Assembly: GCA_016786585.1 (NCBI GenBank)
Contig: JAEUUI010000008.1
Location: 416,425 to 480,424, forward strand
Source: Cyclobacteriaceae bacterium
GTDB lineage: Bacteria > Bacteroidota > Bacteroidia > Cytophagales > Cyclobacteriaceae
DNA length: 64,000 bases
Direction: 5' to 3'
Part shown: piece by piece, positions 34,524 to 43,030 of the stretch
Layout of the letters: every line of letters begins with the position of its first letter
Numbering within the stretch: position 1 is the first letter of the stretch
Notes under the pieces: generated by a model
Seen by the model: only the letters and a program-made list of their open reading frames with translations
Database searches by the model: none
What the model was told of the DNA's origin: nothing
Translations under genes and position numbers: made by a program

Positions 34524-36527
34524 TTAGCGAGAACTCGGCAGCGTAAAATAGAACGTAGATCCTTTTCCTTCTTCGCTGTGTACTCCTATACTTCCGTTGT
34601 TCTTTTCAACGAAGTCTTTGCAGAGCACAAGACCCAGCCCGGTACCTTTTTCATCAGCGGTGCCTTTCGTGGAGTGCTTCGCATCAATCCTAAAAATCTT
34701 GTCGATAACCTCCTTACTCATCCCAACACCCGTATCCGCTATGGAAACAAGGGCTTCATCGCTGCTTTTCTTGACGGATACAGTTATGGTTCCGCCTGTT
34801 GGCGTAAACTTAATTGAGTTGCTGATCAGGTTGCGGATAACAGTTGTAACGGAATTTTTGTGAGCCATTACCGGAGTTGGTGTGGGATCTTCATACTCCA
34901 GTTTGATAGTCTTCGCTGCAGCCTGCGCACTCAACAGATCGATGTTCTCCTGAACCAGTTCTGAAAGGTCGAATGCTGCAGGTTTAAATTCAATAGCGCC
35001 CGTTTGCGACCGCGACCACTCCAGCAGGTTTTCGAGTAACGCAAAGAGATTCTTTAACGATTTATCGAGGTCTTTCGCGAGCGTTTGAATTTCCTCTTTG
35101 CTTAAACTGTCGAAGTAGTTAATCAGCAATCCCGAAAAGGAGGTAAGCGAATTCAATGGCCCTTTCAAATCATGACTGATGATTGAGAAAAATTTGTCCT
35201 TTGTTGCATTTAGCTGCTGCAGCTGAGCGTTCTGCTGCATAATCTTTTCGTTTGCTGCCTGCAACACCAGGTTTGTTTTCTGCTTGTTGCGATACAGGGA
35301 GAATATCAATCCCGCAACAACCGCGGTAAGACCGATCAGTGCAAACAGGAAATACCGCGTGCGTCTTTCCTCCTGCAATTGTTTTTCATGCGCTAACCGT
35401 TTCGCTTCAAGTTTGTCAATGGCCTGCTCTTTGGCCTCAAGAACGGAACTGTTCTCCAGTTCCAGCAGCTTGCGCTCATCTTTTTCACGCTGGATCATCG
35501 ACTCAATTTCAATGCTTTGCTCACGATACTGAAGTGACTTCTGGAATTCCCCTGTCTCTTTATAGCACTGGCTGATGTAGTCGGTACTGACTTTCATCTG
35601 GTCAAGACTTCGCGCCTGTTGCGCCTTTTGAAAACCCAGTTCGAAGTTTGATAGCGCCCGCGAAAAGTTCTTCTGATGAAAGTATAACCTGCCGGCATTG
35701 TTGTATGAAATTGCAATCGCGTGGTCGTCTTTCAGTGCCTGGCTGATTTCCAGTGCAGCAACATAGTTAGCCAGCGCCCGGTCTTCATTTTTCATCTGGA
35801 GATATAAATCGCCAATTGTATTCAAAGAAGTAACTTCTCCCGCTTTATCTTGTAACGTTCGTTTTAGTTTAAGAGATTCTTTATGAAGTGCGAGTGCAGA
35901 GTCATATTTGGTTTCGCGCGCGCTGATCACCCCCAAATAAAACAGCGCATCAGCTTCCCGTTTTTCCTGTTTGGAGTCGCGCGACAAACGCAATAACGTG
36001 GTGTAAGTTGAGCGTGCTTCCCCGGTACTGTCTGCCTGCGTATAAACGCGCCCCAGTTCGTGGAGAATCAGTAAGCTCAGGGGATTATCTGCTTTCAGAT
36101 CGATTGTCTGGGCCTTGCTTAGCAACTCAATGCTCTTGGCGTGATTGCCAGCCTCTTCGAATACGCGTGCCATGGCGAGGTAGGCCAATACTTGTTCGGC
36201 TTTCAGGTTTAATGTGTCGGCCTGCGCTTTCGCGGAAATAAAATACTCAAGCGCCAATTCGTATTTCGATTCTTCCTGTTCACGCGGATGGGTGAGCGTG
36301 ATTAAACCCATTTTTATCTTGCTGCGAACCTGTGCGGCACGGTCTTCCTGTTCCTGCGCATCCTGACTTTCATCGTTGAATTTTTCTTTCCACTCACTGA
36401 GCGAACCCGATGGCTTCCGGGTGAAGAATTGCTCGAACCATTCTACATCTTTCTGACTGGCATTGTCCTGGGCCAGCAGCGGCTGCAACAGCGCAAGGCA
36501 AACCATCCATGCAAAAAATACTTTCAA
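34524..36527 (-). CDS. TPR sensor histidine kinase
   Basis: 667 residues. Signal peptide to LLAQ; TPR repeats ~85-340 (ALANYVAALEISQALKDDHA); a membrane helix ~390-410 (LFALIGLTAVVAGLIFSLYR); a coiled coil; the phosphoacceptor H box FSIISHDLKGPLNS (~445-458) and a full HATPase domain (N box NLISNSIKFTPTGG, G1 DTGVGM, G2 GTGLGLVLCKDF). Unlike the TPR-GAF-DHp protein at 6227 it has every catalytic box. The periplasmic TPRs would be the sensor. No response regulator is adjacent, so its partner is unknown. It sits 15 bp upstream of the frameshifted DUF3592 gene on the same strand. Confidence 0.93.
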   Translation of the reverse strand: MKVFFAWMVCLALLQPLLAQDNASQKDVEWFEQFFTRKPSGSLSEWKEKFNDESQDAQEQEDRAAQVRSKIKMGLITLTHPREQEESKYELALEYFISAKAQADTLNLKAEQVLAYLAMARVFEEAGNHAKSIELLSKAQTIDLKADNPLSLLILHELGRVYTQADSTGEARSTYTTLLRLSRDSKQEKREADALFYLGVISARETKYDSALALHKESLKLKRTLQDKAGEVTSLNTIGDLYLQMKNEDRALANYVAALEISQALKDDHAIAISYNNAGRLYFHQKNFSRALSNFELGFQKAQQARSLDQMKVSTDYISQCYKETGEFQKSLQYREQSIEIESMIQREKDERKLLELENSSVLEAKEQAIDKLEAKRLAHEKQLQEERRTRYFLFALIGLTAVVAGLIFSLYRNKQKTNLVLQAANEKIMQQNAQLQQLNATKDKFFSIISHDLKGPLNSLTSFSGLLINYFDSLSKEEIQTLAKDLDKSLKNLFALLENLLEWSRSQTGAIEFKPAAFDLSELVQENIDLLSAQAAAKTIKLEYEDPTPTPVMAHKNSVTTVIRNLISNSIKFTPTGGTITVSVKKSSDEALVSIADTGVGMSKEVIDKIFRIDAKHSTKGTADEKGTGLGLVLCKDFVEKNNGSIGVHSEEGKGSTFYFTLPSSR

Positions 36528-36620
36528 ACGAGTTACAATTAATGGTTATCCTTCAAAAGTCCTGAAAAGATTTACCAGATGAAAACGAATGTGCCGAAAA
36601 ATATTACTTCAGTAACCGGC

Positions 36621-37493
36621 TTAGTGGGCTACTTGCCGAAGTTTTTTGAAGAACAGTCCGTGTGTGGGGGAGAAGACCATCGCTAACCCGAAGATAATCC
36701 CGCTCATCGCGGCAATCGCACCGGCAATTGAGCCATCGAGCCAAACAGCAAGGTAATATCCCGTAAGTGAGGCCAGTACACCGGAAGCACAAGCCAGCAC
36801 GAGCATCCATTTAAAATTGTCGGTAAGCAGGTAGGCAGTCGCTGCAGGTGCGATCAGTAATGCCACTACCAGTATGGCGCCTACCGATTCAAATGATGAA
36901 ACCGTTGTTACCGATACCGCGCTCATCAACAAGTAATGCCAGAGTGAAGTTGAAATTCCGATCGCACTCGCATACGCGGGATCAAACGTGGTGAGAAATA
37001 ACTCCTTGTATCCGGTTACGATGAAAATGATAATCAGCGTCAGCACGAAGCCCATAACGTAAATTGCTTTGGGTCCTAGGTTCGCACCGGAAGGAGAGAT
37101 GATCAGATCAAGCGGAACGTAAGCAATCTCTCCATACAACACGCAATCCTGGTCAAGGTCAACCTTGCCGGCAAAAATGGAAATCAGCACAACGCCCACC
37201 GCAAACAACCACGTGAACGTTACTCCGATTGCTGCATCCGTCTGAAGGCGTGCCTTTTTGTGAAAGAACTCAATGAGAAACGTTGTGAAAACTCCGATCA
37301 ACCCTGCACCAATCAGCATCGTAACCGAATCACGCGATCCTGAAAACAAGAATGCGAGCACGATACCCGGCAACACGGCATGTGAAATAGCATCGCCCAC
37401 CATCGCCATCTTCCGCAAGATCAGGAAGCAGCCCAGCAAGGCGCAGCTTGAAGCGACCAGTGAAGCCGTGAGGATGATATAAAAATCATTCAT
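36621..37493 (-). CDS. Metal ABC transporter permease (Mn/Zn type)
   Basis: 290 residues from ATG 37493 (MNDFYIILTASLVASSCALL); the frame extends to 37523 into the upstream gene. It is an ABC-3 family permease with eight or nine helices and the diagnostic segment LILRKMAMVGDAISHAVLPG. It overlaps the stop of the fused permease gene by 8 bp. It probably forms a heterodimeric channel with that permease for import of Mn(II) or Zn(II). Last gene of the six-gene operon; I see no clear terminator in 36528-36620. Confidence 0.94.
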   Translation of the reverse strand: MNDFYIILTASLVASSCALLGCFLILRKMAMVGDAISHAVLPGIVLAFLFSGSRDSVTMLIGAGLIGVFTTFLIEFFHKKARLQTDAAIGVTFTWLFAVGVVLISIFAGKVDLDQDCVLYGEIAYVPLDLIISPSGANLGPKAIYVMGFVLTLIIIFIVTGYKELFLTTFDPAYASAIGISTSLWHYLLMSAVSVTTVSSFESVGAILVVALLIAPAATAYLLTDNFKWMLVLACASGVLASLTGYYLAVWLDGSIAGAIAAMSGIIFGLAMVFSPTHGLFFKKLRQVAH

Positions 37494-38778
37494 GGTATGG
37501 AATGTTGGTTTGGTGCGGATCAAGCTTGGCGTACCCTAGTTGCTTTTCGAGTTCAGCCTCAAGTTCCGGTGTTAACAAATGTTCGATGGTTTCTGCATCT
37601 TCATGAACATGATCGGGTGCAATCTTCATGTACGTGGTCAGGTACAACTCCCATAACCGGTGAATTTTTACCACGCGCTGAGCTTTATTTTTCCCTGCGT
37701 CAGAAAGGCTCCAGAGGTTTCCGGTTTGCTCAACATATCCCTGGTTCAACAATCTGCGAAGGATCGATTGCAGTGTGCTCTTTTCATATTTGCGTCTGCG
37801 GATGATTTCATCAAGATGTCGCGGAATAAAGAAGTTTTTGTTTTCTTCACCCAGTTGATACAATACTTTTAAAACGTTTTCATTATTGATTGTTTGCCGG
37901 ATATTATTCTGACGAATCAATCGATATACAACACCCCGCTTGGGCGCCAGGAAGAATGAAATAAACGCGATCGTGGAAATGACAATCACAATCCAAGGCC
38001 CGGTGGGCATGGCAGGCGCTACAAATGAAATGTAAGCACCGGCAAGTCCGCTGAACGCTCCGAATGCTGAAGCGAGAAACACCATGATCACAACTTTGTC
38101 GGTCCAGAACCGGGCTGCAGCCGCGGGCGTAATGAGAATGGCTGCCATTAAAACAACACCAACTGCCTGAATACCAATTACCACGGCTAGCACAATCAGC
38201 GAAGTGAGGATCAGCTCTAAGGTTCTTACCGGGTAGCCGATCGACTTCGCGTAAGCTTTGTCGAACGCCAGCAAGGCGAACTCCTTAAACATCATATACA
38301 CAACTATTAACAGAATGCCTGCAACAATCAGGAAGGCAATCAGGTCGCTACCGACCAGTGCTGCTGCTTTTCCAAACAGAAAGTGATCAAGGCCCGATTG
38401 TGATGCATTGCCCGACTTCTGAATAACGGTAAGCATCAATATCCCGATCCCAAAAAACACTGACAGTACTAAACCGATTGCCGTGTCTTCTTTAATCCGC
38501 GTTTTGCGGGTAATGTATTCAACCACAATCAGCGAAAGCCAGCCGGTAATGAATGCGCCAATGATTAAGACTAACGGATTCTTCGTTCCTGCCACAATAA
38601 ATCCAAGACAAATACCCGGCAATACGGCATGGGCGATTGCGTCTCCGATCAATGAGCGTTTGTTTAGGAATGTAAATGTTCCAACGATAGCCGAACTCGC
38701 AGTAAGCAAAACCGAACCGAGAACAACATACCGGATGTTCGGATCTGAAAACGAAAAGAATTCAATCAGCGGGTTCAT
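37486..38778 (-). CDS. Metal ABC transporter permease fused to a DtxR-like regulatory domain
   Basis: 430 residues. The first ~270 are an ABC-3 permease (FLNKRSLIGDAIAHAVLPGI). From ~295 a cytoplasmic winged-helix follows (FIPRHLDEIIRRRKYEKSTL; LLNQGYVEQTGNLWSLSDAG), then DtxR/MntR-type metal-binding and dimerisation sequence: HRLWELYL, HEDAETIEH and LDPHQTNIP, which match the same positions in the stand-alone regulator at 41162. The fusion suggests intracellular metal could be sensed at the channel, or that a regulator gene was joined to the permease. Its ATG overlaps the ATPase stop (ATGA-type). Confidence 0.93.
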   Translation of the reverse strand: MNPLIEFFSFSDPNIRYVVLGSVLLTASSAIVGTFTFLNKRSLIGDAIAHAVLPGICLGFIVAGTKNPLVLIIGAFITGWLSLIVVEYITRKTRIKEDTAIGLVLSVFFGIGILMLTVIQKSGNASQSGLDHFLFGKAAALVGSDLIAFLIVAGILLIVVYMMFKEFALLAFDKAYAKSIGYPVRTLELILTSLIVLAVVIGIQAVGVVLMAAILITPAAAARFWTDKVVIMVFLASAFGAFSGLAGAYISFVAPAMPTGPWIVIVISTIAFISFFLAPKRGVVYRLIRQNNIRQTINNENVLKVLYQLGEENKNFFIPRHLDEIIRRRKYEKSTLQSILRRLLNQGYVEQTGNLWSLSDAGKNKAQRVVKIHRLWELYLTTYMKIAPDHVHEDAETIEHLLTPELEAELEKQLGYAKLDPHQTNIPYHE

Positions 38779-39569
38779 ACTCGTTTCTCGCGTTGCGGAT
38801 AATTTTCCCTGCGGATGAGATCACTTACATCAGCCAGCAAGGTGAGCTTGCCGCCATATGTTTCCTGGAGATTGTCTTGCGTAAACGTTTCGGTTGTCGG
38901 GCCGCTCGCGATCAATCGTGTATTGAGCATGATTACCCAATCGAAGTAGTTCACCACCGATTGTAGATCATGGTGCACAACAATAACAGTTTTGCCGGAT
39001 TGGGCCATCGAACGCAACAGGGATATAATTGTCTTTTCGGTAGCGGCATCAACGCCTGCAAATGGTTCGTCCATGAAATAAACATCCGCCTGCTGCGCCA
39101 GAGCACGCGCCAGAAACGTCCGTTGCTGCTGTCCACCCGAAAGCTGCGAGATTTGCCGGTTGGCAAACGCCTCCATGCCGACTTTCTTCAAACAATCAAG
39201 CGCCACATCGCGATCTGCTTTTCGTGGCCGCTTGAACAACCCGAGTTTCGAGTAACGACCCATCAGCACAACATCCATGACCGATGCCGGAAAATCCCAG
39301 TCGACCGACTCGCGCTGCGGAACATAACTTATCTTGTTTCGAACCTCGTTCAAGGGCTTGTCAAACAGCTTTGAATAGCCACTGCTCAGCGGGAGCAAAC
39401 CCATAATTGATTTGATGAGTGTGGATTTGCCGGCACCATTCGGACCGACAATTCCAACAATCTTTCCTTGTGGAATCTGGAGATCGATATTCCAGAGAAC
39501 CGGCTTGCGATCGAACGCGACTGTCAGGTCATGAACTTCCAGTGCGGGTACGTTATTTTCAGGTGCCAT
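38775..39569 (-). CDS. Metal ABC transporter ATP-binding protein
   Basis: 264 residues. Walker A GPNGAGKST, Q loop SYVPQRESVDWDFP, signature LSGGQQQR, Walker B VYFMDEPF and switch His (VVHHDLQ). The SVDWDFPASV segment is characteristic of Mn/Zn/Fe-family ATPases. It powers the two permeases encoded downstream. The first codons overlap the end of the HAD gene by 11 bp. Confidence 0.95.
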   Translation of the reverse strand: MAPENNVPALEVHDLTVAFDRKPVLWNIDLQIPQGKIVGIVGPNGAGKSTLIKSIMGLLPLSSGYSKLFDKPLNEVRNKISYVPQRESVDWDFPASVMDVVLMGRYSKLGLFKRPRKADRDVALDCLKKVGMEAFANRQISQLSGGQQQRTFLARALAQQADVYFMDEPFAGVDAATEKTIISLLRSMAQSGKTVIVVHHDLQSVVNYFDWVIMLNTRLIASGPTTETFTQDNLQETYGGKLTLLADVSDLIRRENYPQREKRV

Positions 39570-40233
39570 ATTTCATTGGCTTAAAAACATTTGAAAGATC
39601 ATTCAGTGTCAGGTTCGTAAAGTCGGCTGCGGTAAGATCAGACTTCGAAAGTTCCGCATCGGAGTGTGTTGTTGTAATGCCAATCACTTTGCAGCCTGCA
39701 CGCTTGCCAGCTTCAACTCCCGACAGGGAATCTTCGATCACAATACAATCTGCCGGATCAAAATTCAGTGCCTTTGCGGCTTTCAGATAAATTTCCGGGT
39801 CGGGCTTACCAACCGTCACTGCGCGTTCGTCAAGTACTGCATCAAAGTATCTCTCAATGCCGGTATGCTTGAAAACGAAATCAACATTTGCGCGCGGAGC
39901 GGATGTTCCGATGGCCATCGGAACATTGTTGCTTTTGAGTAACTCCAAAAACTTATCAAGTCCCTTGAGCAATTTGATATCCGGTTCGTAAATCGTACGG
40001 AACAAAAGCTCCTTTTCATCAGCATACACGCGTAAGTCTGCATCCGGTAAATCTTCTCCGAACAAATGCCGGATCCATTCCTTGTTGGTTCGGCCCCAGA
40101 TGTAACGCTTCATCTCATCATCGGAGAGGTGCTTATCATACTTATTGCAAAATTGAACGATCGCTTTTTTGTGCGCAGGGTTGCTGTCGATGATCACCCC
40201 GTCCATATCAAATAAAACTGCAAACTTCTTCAT
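39559..40233 (-). CDS. HAD-superfamily phosphatase (beta-phosphoglucomutase-like)
   Basis: 224 residues from ATG 40233, which comes 2 bp after the binding-protein stop; the frame runs on to 40374 but that part overlaps the upstream gene. HAD motifs: LFDMDGVIID (Asp9, Asp11), GTSAPR, VGKPDPEIY and VIEDSLSGVEAG. The helical cap between motifs I and II is subfamily I, as in phosphoglycolate and sugar phosphatases. Substrate unknown. It is embedded between the binding protein and ATPase of a metal uptake operon with overlapping ends, so it is cotranslated with them. Confidence 0.92.
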   Translation of the reverse strand: MKKFAVLFDMDGVIIDSNPAHKKAIVQFCNKYDKHLSDDEMKRYIWGRTNKEWIRHLFGEDLPDADLRVYADEKELLFRTIYEPDIKLLKGLDKFLELLKSNNVPMAIGTSAPRANVDFVFKHTGIERYFDAVLDERAVTVGKPDPEIYLKAAKALNFDPADCIVIEDSLSGVEAGKRAGCKVIGITTTHSDAELSKSDLTAADFTNLTLNDLSNVFKPMKYGT

Positions 40234-40235
40234 CC

Positions 40236-41165
40236 TTACTTCAATGCGGTTACAATTGTGTTCACGTTCGCGCTTACCATGCCCAGGTAATTTCCGGAAG
40301 GTGTTCCGGCTGCGCCCATGGCATCGGAGTACAAACTTCCACCGATTTTTACCTGCCAGCCCTTTTGGTTGCAACCTTCTACCACTGCGTTAATGGATTT
40401 TTGTGAAACCGAAGTTTCAACGAAAATGGCTTTGATCTTTCGGGAGATGATAAAGTTGACTAGGTCCGTCACATCTTTTAATCCAAATTCCGATACAGTT
40501 GAAATTCCCTGCAGACCGCGCACCTCAATTCCGTATGCATCACCAAAGTATCCGAATGCATCGTGTGCAGTGATCAACACACGCTGTGTTTCTGGTATTT
40601 GCTGAAGCTGAGTTTTCACGGATGCGTGGAGCGAATCCATCTCGTGCAGATATGCCAGAGCATTCTTCTCATAAAGCTTGGCAGATGCTGAATCATACTG
40701 TACCATAAACCCGCGGACGGCCTTTACGGCTTCTTCCCAAAGCTTCACATCAAACCAGATGTGCGGATCGTGCGTGCCTGCAAAGCCGGGTATCGTTCTC
40801 AAACGTTCTTCCGGTATATCTTTTGAAACGGCTATCACAGGTTTTAATCGTCCAAGCTTTTCAAATACTTCGCCCATTTTTCCTTCCAGGTGCAAACCAT
40901 TGTAGAACACGATATCCGCTGATGTCAGTTTTTCGAGATCGCCTTGTGTGGCCTTGTACAAATGCGGATCAACACCCGGCCCCATCAGCGCAATCACTTC
41001 GGCTTTATCGCCTGTTACATGTTCAACGGCATCTTTGATCATGCCGGTTGTTGTGACGATCCGGATCTTCCGGTTTCCGATGGGAGTATCTTTCTTTCCC
41101 GAACAGGAAATGACAAGTACTGCCGCTAGTAAGATTATGAATGACTTTATAGTATGTTTTATCAT
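40236..41165 (-). CDS. Metal ABC transporter substrate-binding lipoprotein (TroA/ZnuA family)
   Basis: 309 residues, lipobox VISC (Cys21). Metal ligands by motif: DPHLY (His68), DPHIWFD (His135), ITAHDAFGYF (His201) and LYSDAMG (Asp281). Three His and one Asp, at positions close to those of TroA. No His-rich loop, unlike many ZnuA proteins, so Mn or Zn are both possible; DtxR-type control favours Mn. Its ATG overlaps the stop of the regulator gene as ATGA. It delivers metal to the permease pair. Confidence 0.94.
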   Translation of the reverse strand: MIKHTIKSFIILLAAVLVISCSGKKDTPIGNRKIRIVTTTGMIKDAVEHVTGDKAEVIALMGPGVDPHLYKATQGDLEKLTSADIVFYNGLHLEGKMGEVFEKLGRLKPVIAVSKDIPEERLRTIPGFAGTHDPHIWFDVKLWEEAVKAVRGFMVQYDSASAKLYEKNALAYLHEMDSLHASVKTQLQQIPETQRVLITAHDAFGYFGDAYGIEVRGLQGISTVSEFGLKDVTDLVNFIISRKIKAIFVETSVSQKSINAVVEGCNQKGWQVKIGGSLYSDAMGAAGTPSGNYLGMVSANVNTIVTALK

Positions 41166-41821
41166 GGGGTAACTAAAATGTTTTGAGATGCTTCTTTCGA
41201 AACAAATACTTTCTTTTTCCCATCGATCATAATCTCGATGGAGCCATCAAACTCGGCTTTGTCGAGGATGGCAAGTTTGGCACCGATGTACACGCCAATC
41301 TTGCTGAGGTACTGAAGAAACGATGAGCTTTCTTTAACATTCACGGCCAGTACGGTTACAGTCTTTTTGCCCGGTACCTCGCACAAGGGTATTTGTTGGC
41401 CGGTGTGAATTTTACCGTTCTTATCCGGAATAGGATGCCCGTGCGGATCGGCAACGGGAAAGTTCAAAAACTCATCGAGCTTTTCAATCAGAAGGGGAGA
41501 CTGAATGTGCTCCAGTTGCTCGGCCACTTCATGCACTTGGTCCCAATGGAAATTCAGTTTCTGTACAAGAAATGTTTCCCAAAGTCTGTGCTTGCGAATG
41601 ATATTGAGCGCATCTGTTTTACCTTGTTTGGTAATGGTAACGCCATAATACTTTTCGTACGTAATCAGCTTTTTTGCTGAAAGCTTTTTCACCATGTCAG
41701 TCACCGAAGCAGGCTTGGTGCTCATCGCATCGGCTACTTCATTGGTCAGCACCGACTTTGATCCGCCATCCGACAAATGGTAGATGGCTTTCAGGTAATT
41801 TTCCTCGGTCAGACTTAGCAT
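41162..41821 (-). CDS. DtxR/MntR-family metal-dependent repressor with FeoA-like domain
   Basis: 219 residues. Winged helix (MLSLTEENYLKAIYHLSDGG; TKPASVTDMVKKLSAKKLIT), metal-binding/dimerisation domain (KHRLWETFLVQKL, EVAEQLEHI, DPHGHPIP) and a C-terminal SH3-like FeoA domain (~150-219). The family represses metal uptake when Mn(II) or Fe(II) is bound. It is the first gene of the transporter operon, and a perfect palindrome TTTAGAC-GA-GTCTAAA lies 33 bp upstream of its ATG, so it most likely represses itself and the whole operon. Confidence 0.93.
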   Translation of the reverse strand: MLSLTEENYLKAIYHLSDGGSKSVLTNEVADAMSTKPASVTDMVKKLSAKKLITYEKYYGVTITKQGKTDALNIIRKHRLWETFLVQKLNFHWDQVHEVAEQLEHIQSPLLIEKLDEFLNFPVADPHGHPIPDKNGKIHTGQQIPLCEVPGKKTVTVLAVNVKESSSFLQYLSKIGVYIGAKLAILDKAEFDGSIEIMIDGKKKVFVSKEASQNILVTP

Positions 41822-41853
41822 ACAGATTCGAAACGTCTGCCAAAGATAAAAAG

Positions 41854-41869
41854 TTTAGACGAGTCTAAA
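41854..41869. promoter_or_regulatory. DtxR/MntR operator of the metal-uptake operon
   Basis: TTTAGACGAGTCTAAA is a perfect 7+2+7 palindrome resembling the known MntR/SirR consensus (TTTAG-n-C...G-n-CTAAA). It lies between the regulator and the divergent-end glycosyltransferase gene (which stops at 41890), so it can only control the minus-strand metal operon. Confidence 0.85.
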
Positions 41870-41889
41870 AAATTATTTAAAGGGATAAG

Positions 41890-42996
41890 TCATACTTTCA
41901 AAGCCTCTGTCAGACGGCTGGCATCGTACTCCCAAAAGATGCTTCTGTCGTAATCGAATGCAAACGAGCTGTTTGCGAGGACTTCGTTGACAGTGGCTGC
42001 GCTCATCCCTGGTTCAAGTACAATTCCGGAACGGGAGGTTTTGATCAGTTCATGCGTTTCCGGTGTATGAGAGATAATCACCGGCAGTTTCAAGGCCAGG
42101 TACTCGTAGAGTTTTGTCGGGATAGAACTCTCCGTTCCAGGATTTGAAGGGTAAATGATCAAACCTGTACCGGCTGTGCTTATTTCATGAAGAATCCGTT
42201 CGTGCGAAACAAGTTGGTCGCCCCCAATCAACTGAATGAATGATGCTGAAGTGATCTCCTGTTTAATCTTTTCTAGAATATCCTGCCGCGCTGCATAGCC
42301 AACAATCGTAAGGGTATAATTGGCGTTTACTTGATGAAGCTTTTTCGCAAGATTAATCGCTTCGAAAATTCCGGTTGAAGGAGCGAGCGTTCCCGTGAAC
42401 AGGAGTGATGTATAGGGCCTTCGCTTCGATGAAACGAACCGGTTCGCAATGCTTTCAGGTAGCTTGTTCTCGAGAATGATCGGCTTCTTAACGAATCCCA
42501 GTTCCTTCGCGTACCCTTTTTCGGCCAGCAAAAACTCATCAACGAAAGGCGAAAAGATAATCTCTGTTATCCTTACGCATGCAGCTAACACATGTCGTAT
42601 TACCGGGGGATAAGTATCCGTGTACCGAATTGTGCGGTAATAGTTCTCCAGTACATCGTATACAAGTTTTCGCCTGAATAAGATCTTCTGAAGTGCTCCA
42701 ACAAATAACAGCTCGGGCGTATTGATGATAAGGATATCGGGTCTTATTGCGTTGATTTTCCGGAAAATTCGCCAGGGAGCCAATAGCCTGCTGAAACTGA
42801 TTCTGCGAAATTCAGGAACGGAAAACAATGTGATGCCTGACGTCACGACCGGATTAGTGCCTGAACTACCGGCTACAATGCTGACATCAAAGCCCGCCTT
42901 TGCTAACGTTGGCCCGATCTTCTCGACCATACGCGTGTCATCCACGGGCTTGAGCACCGAAGCAAGAAGAACTCTTCTTTTTATTTCGTTCGACAA
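41890..42996 (-). CDS. Glycosyltransferase (GT4-like, GT-B fold)
   Basis: 368 residues. N-terminal Rossmann half (KRRVLLASVLKPVDDTRMVE; IRPDILIINTPELLFVG) and C-terminal half with LLFTGTLAPSTGIFEAINLA and SSIPTKLYEYLALKLPVI, the E.xxA/G pattern seen in GT4 enzymes. Likely transfers a sugar to a cell-surface polysaccharide or lipid; donor and acceptor unknown. No signal peptide. It stands alone, transcribed toward the metal operon and divergent from dapD. Confidence 0.85.
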   Translation of the reverse strand: MSNEIKRRVLLASVLKPVDDTRMVEKIGPTLAKAGFDVSIVAGSSGTNPVVTSGITLFSVPEFRRISFSRLLAPWRIFRKINAIRPDILIINTPELLFVGALQKILFRRKLVYDVLENYYRTIRYTDTYPPVIRHVLAACVRITEIIFSPFVDEFLLAEKGYAKELGFVKKPIILENKLPESIANRFVSSKRRPYTSLLFTGTLAPSTGIFEAINLAKKLHQVNANYTLTIVGYAARQDILEKIKQEITSASFIQLIGGDQLVSHERILHEISTAGTGLIIYPSNPGTESSIPTKLYEYLALKLPVIISHTPETHELIKTSRSGIVLEPGMSAATVNEVLANSSFAFDYDRSIFWEYDASRLTEALKV

Positions 42997-43030
42997 ATGC
43001 GATTTTTACAGCCTTTAAGCTAAGCACTAA

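Noticed and set aside
40234..40374. N-terminal extension of the HAD phosphatase
   Set aside because: It lies inside the binding-protein gene; ATG 40233 directly precedes the DMDG motif strand.
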